This document shows positions 52,286-61,524 of a stretch of 64,000 nt of DNA, piece after piece. Within the stretch, counting starts at the first letter, position 1; each line of letters begins with the position of its first letter. The notes below the pieces were generated by a model. The model saw only the letters and a program-made list of their open reading frames with translations. It ran no database searches and was not told the origin of the DNA. The stretch comes from Christiangramia echinicola DSM 19838 (GTDB lineage Bacteria; Bacteroidota; Bacteroidia; Flavobacteriales; Flavobacteriaceae): NCBI RefSeq assembly GCF_000423065.1, contig NZ_AUHG01000012.1:124001-188000 (forward strand), written 5' to 3'. A program made the translations under genes and the position numbers.

Positions 52286-52419
52286 AGGCTGTACGAAACT
52301 TTAGCGCTGTCTAGATCTCATAAGACAGAATGTTAAAATGTAATAATAGTAGTTAATAAATGGTTGATCTCTCAGATCACTAAATCACACAGAGTTAACG
52401 CTAATCTTTCGAACAGCCT
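52286..52419. mobile_element. 134-bp MITE-like inverted-repeat element or compact folded RNA
   Basis: Terminal repeats AGGCTGTACGAAACTTTAGCG (52286 on) and the reverse complement of sequence at 52398-52419 match at about 18 of 21 positions. Inside, CTGTCT/AGACAG (52307-52312 with 52323-52328) and TGATCT/AGATCA (52365-52370 with 52374-52379) each form a hairpin. This gives a three-way junction fold. Outer bases are flanked by short T runs. It could be a non-autonomous IS derivative, and it may also serve as a terminator between converging genes. Confidence 0.5.
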
Positions 52420-52424
52420 TTTTA

Positions 52425-53309
52425 TTATTCAAATAATTCTGAAGACAGATACCGGTCTCCCCTATCACAAATAATACTTACTACCAGTCCAGATTCTAAT
52501 TTATTACATAATCTAATCGCAGCAGCTGCAGCTCCTCCACTACTCATGCCGGCAAAGATACCTTCTTCTTCAGCAAGTCGTCTGCTCATTTTTATTGCTT
52601 CTTTCTCGCTAACTTCAATAACCTTATCAACTTTCTCAGGCTTAAAAATCTTTGGCAAATAAGCTTCTGGCCATTTTCTTATTCCTGGTATGCGAGAATC
52701 ATCTGTAGGTTGCACCCCTACGATCTGGATATCCTTATTTTTCTCTTTTAAAAATGTACTTGTTCCCATTATAGTCCCGGTAGTTCCCATAGAAGAAACA
52801 AAATGGGTGATCTTTTTATCTGTATCATTCCAGATTTCGGGACCAGTAGTTTTGTAATGGGCTCTCCAGTTATCATCATTCCCGAATTGATTCAGCATAA
52901 AATAGTCCCCAGACTTCATTTTATCTTCAGCATAATCTCTGGATCCTTCTATTCCATCATCTGCACTGGTTAAGATAACCTTAGCTCCATAGGCTTTCAT
53001 TGTTTGTACTCGTTCTATAGTAGAATTCTCTGGCATTACCAATTCTATATCAAGTCCAAAAATACCTGCGATCATAGCCAGGGCTATACCGGTATTACCA
53101 CTAGTAGCTTCGATAAGTTTTGTTTTCTTATCTATATCACCACGGTCCAGCGCACTTTTAATCATATTATAGGCAGCCCTGTCTTTTACACTTCCTCCAG
53201 GATTCTGGCCTTCAAGTTTAAAGTATAGATCTACTCCTGGTTTATTAAATACTCGTGTTGCTTTAACCAGCGGAGTATTCCCTACTAAATCTAATATTGA
53301 ATCGTTCAT
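52425..53309 (-). CDS. cysM: cysteine synthase B-type (PLP-dependent)
   Basis: A 294-residue O-acetylserine sulfhydrylase that makes cysteine from O-acetylserine and sulfide or thiosulfate. The PLP lysine is Lys42 in GGSVKDRAAYN, the substrate loop is TSGNTG (69-74) and the glycine-rich phosphate loop is MGTTGT (about 175). C-terminal GGAAAAAIRLC ends the fold, so the enzyme is compact and close to the CysM/short class. It begins 4 bp inside the end of cysE (ATGA), showing translational coupling. Confidence 0.95.
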   Translation of the reverse strand: MNDSILDLVGNTPLVKATRVFNKPGVDLYFKLEGQNPGGSVKDRAAYNMIKSALDRGDIDKKTKLIEATSGNTGIALAMIAGIFGLDIELVMPENSTIERVQTMKAYGAKVILTSADDGIEGSRDYAEDKMKSGDYFMLNQFGNDDNWRAHYKTTGPEIWNDTDKKITHFVSSMGTTGTIMGTSTFLKEKNKDIQIVGVQPTDDSRIPGIRKWPEAYLPKIFKPEKVDKVIEVSEKEAIKMSRRLAEEEGIFAGMSSGGAAAAAIRLCNKLESGLVVSIICDRGDRYLSSELFE

Positions 53310-54097
53310 TTGTCTATGGCATTTTTGATACTTATTTGAGGCGTATGAGAAACCATGGAATTTTCAGGAACAGACTTTGTTAACCAGACGTTCCCGCCAA
53401 TAACACTATTTTCTCCAATTATTGTTTCACCTCCTAGAATTGTAGCATTTGCGTAAATAGTAACATTGCTTTTAATAGTTGGGTGTCGCTTTATATTTCT
53501 CAATGTCCGGTTCACAGTTAGCGCTCCTAAAGTAACTCCCTGATATATTTTCACATTATCTTCTATCACCGCTGTTTCTCCTATCACCACTCCTGTTGCG
53601 TGATCTATAAAAAAGGAATTACCAATTGTTGCACCTGGATTTATATCTGTACCTGTTGTGCTATGAGCACATTCGGTCATAAGACGGGGCACAAGTGGTA
53701 AACCAAATTTATATAATTCATGGCTTAGCCTATATGTAGCAATAGCATAAAAACCAGGATACGATAGATACACTTCCTCTACAGAATTCGCTGCCGGGTC
53801 GCTCTTTGCGATAGCCTGTGCATCTAAATTAAGTTTTTCCAGAATACCTGGAAGCATTTGCAGATATTCACTCCAAATATCCTGACATGGTGAACCGGGT
53901 TCCCAGCAAACTAATTTTGCGAGAACTTCAAAATCCATTCCCAATTCCATGAGATTGTCCTTCACAGGAGTTTGTTTATCAAATAGGGTATAAAAAAGTT
54001 TGTGAGTAAATGCTTCGGTTTTACTTTTAATACTCAAATTGAGATTAGGAAGGGTCTTCTGATTCTCGATCTGAGCAATTATTTTTTCCATTTCCAT
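53306..54097 (-). CDS. cysE: serine O-acetyltransferase
   Basis: A 263-residue enzyme that makes O-acetylserine from serine and acetyl-CoA, the first committed step of cysteine synthesis. The N-terminal helical half is variable; the C-terminal half is a left-handed parallel beta helix with hexapeptide repeats, with CAHSTTGTDINPGATIGNSF, HATGVVIGETAVI and QGVTLGALT marking the active site and acetyl-CoA contacts. It is first in a two-gene unit with cysM, sharing 4 bp, and the pair forms the cysteine pathway. Confidence 0.95.
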   Translation of the reverse strand: MEMEKIIAQIENQKTLPNLNLSIKSKTEAFTHKLFYTLFDKQTPVKDNLMELGMDFEVLAKLVCWEPGSPCQDIWSEYLQMLPGILEKLNLDAQAIAKSDPAANSVEEVYLSYPGFYAIATYRLSHELYKFGLPLVPRLMTECAHSTTGTDINPGATIGNSFFIDHATGVVIGETAVIEDNVKIYQGVTLGALTVNRTLRNIKRHPTIKSNVTIYANATILGGETIIGENSVIGGNVWLTKSVPENSMVSHTPQISIKNAIDK

Positions 54098-54267
54098 TGC
54101 AACATAATTAGACCTTCAAATTTACTCATTTAGAATGAACCCAAAAATTCTATGACCACAGTTAAATAAAGGAATTCTCAACGATTAGTTTTTATAGTTA
54201 AAAATTTATTAAGGTGAAAATCAGCTGATGTTTTCTGAAGTAAATTAGTGTACTAAATCATTATAAA

Positions 54268-54357
54268 ATGGCACAGGAAAAAAGTCCTAAAAAAGATTCA
54301 AAGAGCCCGCAAAAGCAAGCTCCAAAATCGAAACCACAAGCCAAACCAAAGAAGTAA
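54268..54357 (+). CDS. very small Lys/Pro-rich peptide (29 aa)
   Basis: An ORF of 29 codons from an ATG at 54268, with about a third Lys plus Pro and Gln, no hydrophobic part. It ends before a small hairpin. Such basic peptides occur in Flavobacteriaceae as small, conserved, likely nucleic-acid-binding products; a function is not known. The 324-bp interval between cysE and the T9SS gene holds nothing else clear. Confidence 0.4.
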   Translation: MAQEKSPKKDSKSPQKQAPKSKPQAKPKK

Positions 54358-54386
54358 TTCTTGTTTAAAAACTGGTTTGTTTGCAG

Positions 54387-54405
54387 GCCATCTCTCAAGG
54401 ATGGC
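54387..54405 (+). terminator. weak hairpin after the small Lys/Pro-rich ORF
   Basis: GCCATC (54387-54392) and GATGGC (54400-54405) form a 6-bp stem with a 7-nt loop, followed by TTTATTATTT. Confidence 0.5.
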
Positions 54406-54421
54406 TTTATTATTTAAAAGA

Positions 54422-56296
54422 TTATCTAATTAAGCTGAAATGACCCGTTTTATCATTGAAACCTTTGATTTTAATTCGATACCAGTAATCATCAGCTGGT
54501 AGGTTCATTCCATTTAATCTGCCTTCCCAATTGAAACTGCTTCCTTCACCGGATTTTATAAGTTTGCCGTAGCGATTGAAGATCTGAATTTCTGAACTTT
54601 CGAAAAATTCAATTCCTTTTAGTTCAAACCTGTCATTATAACCATCATTGTTCGGGGTGATCATTTCTGGGATCACAACATGTGCAAATTCTAAGATGTC
54701 TATCTTGCAATCTTCAGAATCTTTGATATAAGCCAAATAAATTCCTCCAGGTACCGAAAAGAAAATTGGAGATTGCTGATAATTGATCCCATCCAGAGAA
54801 TATTGAAAAACTCCTTCTGCCCTTGCCACTATTTCTACGTTACTGCCATTAGATACAACCTCTTCTATTTCTGCATTTTCAACCAAAGAAACAGTGAATT
54901 TTTTAGTTGCAATACAAGCCTGTTCTGAAATGACATCTACTGAATAATTGCCTGGTGAATTGATAGCAATAGTTTCTGTTGTTTCACCGCTACTCCATAC
55001 ATAATCATATCCATCTACACCAGCACTTAAATTCAAATTAGAATCTGGACAAATGCTTAAGTTTTCATCCTGTAGAGTAGGTATCCTATTTATAGTTAGT
55101 GTAACCGAAGTTCGAGGTCCAGGATTACAATTTAAGTCTGTATTCACAGCTTCGGCATAGTAAGTGCCGCCAACTTGCGGTAAATAAGTACTGCTGTTCT
55201 CTACAAGTAAATTACCCCCTGTCTCCTCATCATACCAGTTCACTGTTTCATTACTGGCAACGGTAACCCTTAGAACAGGCGCAGGATCATTCTGGCAAAT
55301 TGTTAGATCTCCATTGCTTTGAGGTGCATCTGGAGTTTTAATAATATCAACCTTGAACGGTTCAGAAGCAGAGCTGCATACATTACTGGTAAGATTAATT
55401 ACATCCTCAGCCACTTTCACTCTAAAATAAACTGATTCGTCTATTAGAGAAGTTTGATAGGTACTGGTATTGGCTCCTGGAATATCGTCCCAGTTCTCAG
55501 AATTCGTACTTATCTGCCACTGGTAAAATTGTTGATCATAGACAGAACTATCTGCATTAGCTTCTAATTCCAGTCTTATGGGGGTGTTCTCTTCACATAC
55601 CTTAAAAATATTCCCTGAATTTCCCTCTGTGGAAATTGTTGTAAGATCTCCACAGGACCTGAATATAATATCATCTATAGCCAGATCATTTCCGCAGCCT
55701 CCATCACCATTGTTGAACATTTTTAGTATCACCGCACCCTGTCCTGGCTCAGATCTAAAAGTAAGGGCAAATTGTTTCCATTCTGGATTAGACGTAGACG
55801 GGATAGAAGGTGTGTCACCTTCTTTTATTAAAAATGAATCGGTTTCATCCCAAATTTCAAAACGAACATTATTTGGTATTCCTCCTCCTTCGCATACATT
55901 ACTGTCGCGATCATATATATTCATTAAAAAGGCTGAAAACTCGTAGGTCGTGTTTTCGCAAAGGCCTGCAACCTCTTTCCTGTAAAATCTACCAGCTGTA
56001 AAATCGGCATTTACAATAAGTGCCTTTCCTCCGGAAATGTTAGTGGCTGGTAAATCTCGATGCCATGAAGTAATTTGATTTCCTATTGTATTAGAAATGG
56101 TATATTCACCATCATGCGGATCCTGCCTAACAAAATTATAATTAGTAATTCCTGGTGCAAGTTGGCTTCCGGTTCCAGAGCCCTGACCAAAATCCTCGTG
56201 AAAAATGGGATCTCCTTTACTTCCTTCACAAAAACCCAGTTGAGCATGAATGGAGCTAAAGAGAAAAAAGAATATCAAGGCAAAAAAATACTTCAT
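54422..56296 (-). CDS. T9SS type B sorting domain protein (gliding-motility-associated C-terminal domain)
   Basis: A 624-residue cell-surface or secreted protein. Residues 1-19 are the signal peptide. The mature N-terminal part is a beta-sandwich domain with cysteine pairs (CEGSKGDPIFHEDF, FRSCGDLTTIS), followed by Ig-like repeats with CENTPIRLELEAN, TICQNDPAPVLRVTVAS and NLSICPDSNLNLSAG patterns. The C-terminal 85 residues are the conserved CHU_C type B signal (PNNDGYNDRFELKGIEFF, IFNRYGKLI, WEGRLNG, YWYRIKIKG), which directs export by the type IX system. The role may be adhesion or binding; the ligand is unknown. Confidence 0.92.
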   Translation of the reverse strand: MKYFFALIFFFLFSSIHAQLGFCEGSKGDPIFHEDFGQGSGTGSQLAPGITNYNFVRQDPHDGEYTISNTIGNQITSWHRDLPATNISGGKALIVNADFTAGRFYRKEVAGLCENTTYEFSAFLMNIYDRDSNVCEGGGIPNNVRFEIWDETDSFLIKEGDTPSIPSTSNPEWKQFALTFRSEPGQGAVILKMFNNGDGGCGNDLAIDDIIFRSCGDLTTISTEGNSGNIFKVCEENTPIRLELEANADSSVYDQQFYQWQISTNSENWDDIPGANTSTYQTSLIDESVYFRVKVAEDVINLTSNVCSSASEPFKVDIIKTPDAPQSNGDLTICQNDPAPVLRVTVASNETVNWYDEETGGNLLVENSSTYLPQVGGTYYAEAVNTDLNCNPGPRTSVTLTINRIPTLQDENLSICPDSNLNLSAGVDGYDYVWSSGETTETIAINSPGNYSVDVISEQACIATKKFTVSLVENAEIEEVVSNGSNVEIVARAEGVFQYSLDGINYQQSPIFFSVPGGIYLAYIKDSEDCKIDILEFAHVVIPEMITPNNDGYNDRFELKGIEFFESSEIQIFNRYGKLIKSGEGSSFNWEGRLNGMNLPADDYWYRIKIKGFNDKTGHFSLIR

Positions 56297-56304
56297 TCTA
56301 AATT

Positions 56305-56817
56305 TTAAAGGAAACGGTCGTTTAATTGATCAAATTGATAAAAATTGCTCCACTTCTGTTCCTCTGTTTCCTCCGTAATTTTATGAATTCTGTTTATGAA
56401 ATCGGCAGAAATTCCTTTATCAATCACGAAATTTACAGCCTGTTCAAAAGATTTAAAAATACTTTTTTGAAACGACTCCGTAATATTCTCTTTATCTCTG
56501 GAATAAGTTTGAGCTATCTCTATATTATAGAACATAACATCTGCCAGGGAATGAGATTCCACCTCTAACTTCAAAAAGTGTTTTATTAGCTTGTGAGCTA
56601 CAGATCTTCTAGTTTTTGGTCTCCTATTGTTAGGAGGAAAATATTCCTTGGATATTTTAAATTTCGCTTCTTTAACCAGTTTGTCTTCATTAGGATTGAA
56701 TACGAAGTTGTAGAAGGTCTTGACATCATCAAAACGGGTATAAAGATCCAGGATTTGCTCTTCCAGATCTTCCTTTTCTAAAGATCCTATATATTTCTTT
56801 AATGCTCGTTTACTCAT
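56305..56817 (-). CDS. conserved flavobacterial protein of unknown function (DUF6155-like)
   Basis: A 170-residue, mostly helical cytosolic protein. It begins MSKRALKKYIGSLEKEDLEEQILDLY; conserved Phe/Tyr-rich segments include FYNFVFNPNEDKLVKEAKFKISKEYFP. The family seems to be widespread in Bacteroidota without a known function; I recall a DUF6155-type label but cannot confirm it. Charged helices could pack as a bundle. It ends 9 bp before the T9SS-gene start and starts right after the end of the FUSC gene, so the three may be one transcript. Confidence 0.7.
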   Translation of the reverse strand: MSKRALKKYIGSLEKEDLEEQILDLYTRFDDVKTFYNFVFNPNEDKLVKEAKFKISKEYFPPNNRRPKTRRSVAHKLIKHFLKLEVESHSLADVMFYNIEIAQTYSRDKENITESFQKSIFKSFEQAVNFVIDKGISADFINRIHKITEETEEQKWSNFYQFDQLNDRFL

Positions 56818-59061
56818 TTACGGCTTATTTAATTTGCTCACATTTACCTGAAGTTTTTCAGATATATCCAGCAACCATTCCAGCTGTCCGCTAACCAGAT
56901 GTGCTTCCTGTAACTTAAACCTCATATCTTTATCTATCTGATTTTTTCCTGCCTTTATCTCCAAATCCCTCTGCTGCGCAAGTTTATAAAATTTCTCATG
57001 AAGTGACTTAGCGGCCAGGGAAATTTCCTTAGATGTATTCTCAATCAATTCTTTATTTTCCAGAAGGTTAACGCAGTTTTGAAGATTTAAAATTATACCA
57101 TTAGTATAAACCTCAAAATCATTTGATGCACTGGTGGTTGGATGAGTTCTAATATAAGTTCCCAAAGAGGCCAGAGCAGATAAAAATGTATGATTTAATC
57201 CTACGATCTCATAGATAAGCCCCAGTTGTTTTTGTTTGGATTTAGGTTCCTGGGTCATACGTTGAAAAGCACCACTCAAAGCTCCCATATCTAAAAATGC
57301 TTTTTTCCTGGATAGCTTATACGAAACTGGTAATGAATTCTTTTCATGGTAATAACTATCTATTTCTTCCAGGTAGTTAATATTTGCCTTGATTGATTCT
57401 GCTATAACATTTTTAAGGTTTTGAGATTCCCATTTTGGCCATAATAATAAATTTCCGAAGGCAGCTAAACCTGCTCCAATCAAAGTGTCTACGATCCTGA
57501 ATTGAATCACGTTTAGGACTTCAGGTTGTAATAAGGCATAAATAAAAATGATACTTAGAGTAATAAATATGGCAGCGGTAGTGTAGTTCCTTTGGATCAA
57601 TGAAAAAGCCAGGGTCAAGGACAAAATTCCTAAAACCGCATAAACGGTGGTGTTTTGTGTTATAAAAACAATACCAACTGCTATTGCACCGCCAATAAGA
57701 GTACCTACAATACGCTTCCTGGTGCGCTGTTTGGTTAAACCATAATTAGGTCTCATTATAACAACTATAGTCAGTAATATCCAGTATGAATTTTGAACAG
57801 AAAAATAGTTCCCAATGATATAACCAACTAGTACTACTATGGCCAGCCTTAATGAATGTCTGAAGATAGCAGATGCAGAATTCAGGTTATTGATGAGCGC
57901 TTTAAAGCTATATTCCTGCTGGGTGATAAATTTCTGAACCTCTTTTTCTTTTACAAAAAGTTTTCTTTTGCCCTCAATATTCCTTAAGATCCTATCGATA
58001 TTATTGATCTTTTGAGCCTGTTTTGTCTGGTAATCGTAGAGATTTCGCAGCATGATCATTTCTTCACGCCTCTGCCCCATATTTATATTATTCCTAAAGT
58101 TCTTTAAAGCCTCATCTATAGAAGCGATAGCTTTTGGAATTTTGTTTTCAGGAATTTCTGAGTTCTTAAGTAGAGAAAGTGCAATAATTTCTAATTGAGA
58201 CGCCATTTTTAAACTAAAATCTGCGAATACTTTTAAAACATCTTTATCCTCTTTAAAATTCGATTCCAGGTTTTTATGATCTATAGGGTTTGCCATGGCC
58301 AACTCAAGCATATCTACCAGATCGATAAAGATCAAAAGTCTCTTTCTTCCATATCCTGAGCTTCCAGAAGATTGTCTGGAAGAAATAAGTATCTCTCTTA
58401 AGCTTTCATGATGCTCATTTAGATCACTTTGCTTCTGAAAAAGTTCTTTCTGAATTTCCTTTACATCAGATTCAGGTTTAAATAATTGAACCCTAAGTCT
58501 GAGGTAATCTGCCGTTAACTCCATGGTTTCGGCAATTAATTGTTCGGTAGCTCTTTCAGGCTTTAGTAAATACCAGCCAATACTAACAATTAAATACCAG
58601 ATTCCTCCTGCTCCAATTAATAAGGATTTTTGCCAGATCTCTAATTCAGAAGATAAATTCGCGAAACTCAGAACAACCGCAAGTAAACCTGAAAAAGTCA
58701 CCAAAGAAGCCCTGAATCCATATACCGACAAGTATGAAATTGAAAACATCATTATACCCAACATAGGTATGATTGTCCATATACTTTTTTCAGAATACCC
58801 GGCTATACAAAATGAAACAGCTCCCAGTAGAGCCGCAGAAAGAATTCCATATATTTTATGCTTGAAGCTACCCGGCACATCGCTGGGAGAAGACAGTAAA
58901 CAACCCATAGCCAGGCTAACCCCGATTTCAAGGGTTCCAAACTTTGAAAATATACCAATAGGAATAACGATCGCAATAGTTAACACGATGGCCTTTGAGA
59001 AATCTGTACTTCTCAAAAACTTTATAAAATCATTACGGTATTTGCCTAATTTAATTGTCAA
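56818..59061 (-). CDS. FUSC/YccS-family inner-membrane protein
   Basis: A 747-residue membrane protein with two groups of about five to six membrane segments separated by a long cytosolic region (residues about 180-400). The N-terminal group starts SKAIVLTIAIVIPIGIFSKFG, and the second has SLRLAIVVLVGYIIGNYFSVQNSYWILLTIVVIMRPNYG followed by the FUSC signature TKQRTRKRIVGTLIGGAIAVG. This is the YccS/YhfK layout, related to fusaric-acid-resistance-type and aromatic-acid exporters. The substrate is unknown. It is likely the first gene of a unit with the downstream hypothetical gene, whose start is directly adjacent. Confidence 0.9.
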   Translation of the reverse strand: MTIKLGKYRNDFIKFLRSTDFSKAIVLTIAIVIPIGIFSKFGTLEIGVSLAMGCLLSSPSDVPGSFKHKIYGILSAALLGAVSFCIAGYSEKSIWTIIPMLGIMMFSISYLSVYGFRASLVTFSGLLAVVLSFANLSSELEIWQKSLLIGAGGIWYLIVSIGWYLLKPERATEQLIAETMELTADYLRLRVQLFKPESDVKEIQKELFQKQSDLNEHHESLREILISSRQSSGSSGYGRKRLLIFIDLVDMLELAMANPIDHKNLESNFKEDKDVLKVFADFSLKMASQLEIIALSLLKNSEIPENKIPKAIASIDEALKNFRNNINMGQRREEMIMLRNLYDYQTKQAQKINNIDRILRNIEGKRKLFVKEKEVQKFITQQEYSFKALINNLNSASAIFRHSLRLAIVVLVGYIIGNYFSVQNSYWILLTIVVIMRPNYGLTKQRTRKRIVGTLIGGAIAVGIVFITQNTTVYAVLGILSLTLAFSLIQRNYTTAAIFITLSIIFIYALLQPEVLNVIQFRIVDTLIGAGLAAFGNLLLWPKWESQNLKNVIAESIKANINYLEEIDSYYHEKNSLPVSYKLSRKKAFLDMGALSGAFQRMTQEPKSKQKQLGLIYEIVGLNHTFLSALASLGTYIRTHPTTSASNDFEVYTNGIILNLQNCVNLLENKELIENTSKEISLAAKSLHEKFYKLAQQRDLEIKAGKNQIDKDMRFKLQEAHLVSGQLEWLLDISEKLQVNVSKLNKP

Positions 59062-59150
59062 TTCGTGTTCGTTTCAGGCCTTGAAAATAAAGCTTTATGT
59101 CCAGATTAAGGTAGCATTCCTTCTATTATCAGGAGTTATAATAAATAAAA

Positions 59151-59173
59151 AAGGTCCGGAAAAGCCGGACCTT
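59151..59173 (-). terminator. terminator after the first SDR gene
   Basis: AAGGTCCGG (59151-59159) and CCGGACCTT (59165-59173), 9-bp stem and 5-nt loop, followed on the reverse strand by a T run. Confidence 0.85.
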
Positions 59174-59193
59174 CAATTTTAGACATCAATTTT

Positions 59194-59943
59194 TTATTGT
59201 TGTTGCTCAGTTGGCATGATATAAACATCATTGATATTCGCTCTTTTTGGTTGAGACATAGAATAAAAAATAGCTTCCGCAATATCCTCAGCCTCTAGCG
59301 GTGTCATTTCTTTGAAGTTAGAAAGTAGTCCTTCCTTGATCTCCTCATCTGTGATCGTATCGGTAAGTGCCGTATCAACAAAACCGGGTTCTATAGAGGT
59401 CACATTTATATTGAAATTAGGAGCAAGTTCCTGTCTTAGGCCTTCAGAAAACATTCTCACCGCAGATTTTGTAGCACAATATACAGCGCCACCGGGATAC
59501 ATTTTTCTACCTGCACTAGAGGAAATATTTATAATATTACCACTCTTTTGTTCCATCATCGTTGGAAGAACTGCCGCAACTCCATTTAGCACACCTTTTA
59601 TATTGACATCTACCATTTTATCCCATTCATCTGTATGTAGATTCTTTACATAAGATAATGGCATTAATCCTGCATTGTTCACTAGACCATCGATGCTACC
59701 AAATTCTTCCCTGGTTTTTTCAGCAACTTTTTTCAGATCTTCTTTTTTGGTTACATCAGCTGGAACTACAATCGCTTTACCACCATTTTCTTTTTCGATC
59801 TTCGACTGAAGTTTATTCAATTCATCTTCACTTCTTGCAGTAAGTACCACATTTGCACCTTCCTTTGCAAGTTTCATTGCGGTAGCTTCACCAATACCAC
59901 TTGATGCGCCAGTAATAATTACCGTTTTCCCTTTCAAACTCAT
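59194..59943 (-). CDS. short-chain dehydrogenase/reductase
   Basis: A 249-residue NAD(P)-dependent classical SDR. The cofactor motif TGASSGIG begins at Thr11, NNAG is at about 89-92, and the catalytic triad is Ser142, Tyr155 and Lys159 (YCATK). SDRs reduce or oxidise carbonyls or alcohols; the substrate is unknown. It lies next to a second SDR (60124-60834) with a separate terminator for each, so they may be independent paralogues. Confidence 0.93.
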   Translation of the reverse strand: MSLKGKTVIITGASSGIGEATAMKLAKEGANVVLTARSEDELNKLQSKIEKENGGKAIVVPADVTKKEDLKKVAEKTREEFGSIDGLVNNAGLMPLSYVKNLHTDEWDKMVDVNIKGVLNGVAAVLPTMMEQKSGNIINISSSAGRKMYPGGAVYCATKSAVRMFSEGLRQELAPNFNINVTSIEPGFVDTALTDTITDEEIKEGLLSNFKEMTPLEAEDIAEAIFYSMSQPKRANINDVYIMPTEQQQ

Positions 59944-60079
59944 ATCAATTTTATTTTTGGTTCAGCTCTAAAATACTCCAAAAACCTCTTAGAACGATAG
60001 CAGATAAAGGCTTTGTCATGAATTTAACCCTATTATAGCATAGCTGTTAATTTTTTAATTATTGTATAGAATAAAAAAA

Positions 60080-60100
60080 GCCGATCCATTACGAATCGGC
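60080..60100 (-). terminator. terminator after the second SDR gene
   Basis: GCCGAT (60080-60085) and ATCGGC (60095-60100) with a 9-nt loop; a run of seven T follows on the reverse strand. Confidence 0.75.
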
Positions 60101-60123
60101 CATCATTAATATAAAATTCAATT

Positions 60124-60834
60124 TTATTTCTTTGGAGGTTTTGAAGGTCTCACTTCAATTTTACTTGGAAGCGTTCTTGGATTCATTTTTAAAAGGTCTC
60201 CAACCAGTTCTCCAATATCCTCGATCTGGATCTTCCAGGCATCAGCTTCAGAAGGTTCGTGATCATTGAAATATGTTGCTACAGATCCCGGCATAATCGT
60301 ACTCACTTTAACGCCTTTGTCTCTTAGGTCCAGCATAACAGCTTGAGTGAATCCAGTCACACCAAATTTACTCGCATTATAAGCTGCTCCACCAGCGAAG
60401 AAGTTTGTGCCCGCTAAACTGGAAATTGTAATGATATATCCTTCAGATTTCTTAAGAGCATCTACACTTGCTTTTATACTGAAAAATACCCCGGTTAAAT
60501 TAGTATCTATTGTATCCTTCCATTCTTCAACAGTTAGATCTTCCACTGAACCGAAATTTCCAATACCGGCATTAGCCACTAGTACATCTAATTGACCCCA
60601 CTTATCCAGTAGTTTATCCACTGCCTTCTTCTGGCTATCAAAACTTCTAACGTCTGCCTCCAGGCCAATAACCTCACCATGTCCTGATAATTTTTCGGCG
60701 GCCTTTTCAGCTGCACCAAGAGATCTACTTGTTACAGCAACTTTATAGCCCATCTGTAAAAGTGTTTTCGCTACACCATATCCTATACCTTTACTACCTC
60801 CGGTTACCAAAGCTGTTTTATTTTCTTTACTCAT
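60124..60834 (-). CDS. short-chain dehydrogenase/reductase
   Basis: A 236-residue SDR with TGGSKGIG as cofactor loop, VANAG near residue 86, and the triad Ser138, Tyr152, Lys156 (YNASK). It is shorter than its neighbour by the C-terminal loop and ends in PSKPPKK. Function unknown. The two SDR genes probably arose by duplication long ago because their cores differ in many residues. Confidence 0.93.
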   Translation of the reverse strand: MSKENKTALVTGGSKGIGYGVAKTLLQMGYKVAVTSRSLGAAEKAAEKLSGHGEVIGLEADVRSFDSQKKAVDKLLDKWGQLDVLVANAGIGNFGSVEDLTVEEWKDTIDTNLTGVFFSIKASVDALKKSEGYIITISSLAGTNFFAGGAAYNASKFGVTGFTQAVMLDLRDKGVKVSTIMPGSVATYFNDHEPSEADAWKIQIEDIGELVGDLLKMNPRTLPSKIEVRPSKPPKK

Positions 60835-61051
60835 AATTATTTTTTTGATAATTAAAGCTACTAAAGACGCTTATACCTCTGAAATTAAAACCTGTAAGAT
60901 TGTGTTAATTTTAAAGGTTAAATACTTTATAAAACCTTATAAAAGACTTTTATAGAATCGTAAAAAAACTAACTTTGTCAACGGAAAAAATTCTATGGTT
61001 TAGAATTGTAATTTCACAAAGTCAATACTAACATAAATTAATAAAGACACC

Positions 61052-61453
61052 TTGGAAAATATAAAAGCACAGAAGTTACTCAATAAAATTCAGCGCGATC
61101 TTATGCGTAATGGAATTATAACAAATACGCTAGTTGAGGACCTTAAGGAATTGAGGAAATTTGTGGTTGAGGAAAACATTCCATTGCTTGCCAAGGTAAC
61201 CAGATTAACATATGAGCATGTTGGTGAACATGAAGATTTTCTTATAGCTATCCCAGATGATGAACCTATTGAGTTAGATGAGGACTCTGAAGAGACTGAA
61301 GAAACTACAACCCTGAAAACCGAGGAAGTAAAAGGTCAGGAAAGTTTGGAGTACATGTTATCACTTATGGCAGAGCATGATAACAAACTTAATGAAATGG
61401 AACTTCGTGAATATGTCAAGGCCTTAAAAGAGCACGCAGGGGAAGACTATTAA
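61052..61453 (+). CDS. conserved hypothetical protein with acidic linker (TTG start)
   Basis: A 133-residue cytosolic protein starting at TTG (61052); no in-frame ATG precedes it. The N-terminal half is helical and positively charged (QKLLNKIQRDLMRNGIITNTLVEDLKELRKF), then an acidic linker (DDEPIELDEDSEETEE), then a helical C-terminal part (SLEYMLSLMAEHDNKLNEMELREYVKALKEH). I do not recognise a named family. The arrangement recalls small protein-binding adaptors. It precedes the VTT-domain gene by 71 bp. Confidence 0.6.
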   Translation: MENIKAQKLLNKIQRDLMRNGIITNTLVEDLKELRKFVVEENIPLLAKVTRLTYEHVGEHEDFLIAIPDDEPIELDEDSEETEETTTLKTEEVKGQESLEYMLSLMAEHDNKLNEMELREYVKALKEHAGEDY

Positions 61454-61524
61454 TTTTTCCTGGTGCCCAACTACCCTACTTCCACAGAAGGATTTCTAAA
61501 TTGCTATAAATAGAAAGGAAATTA

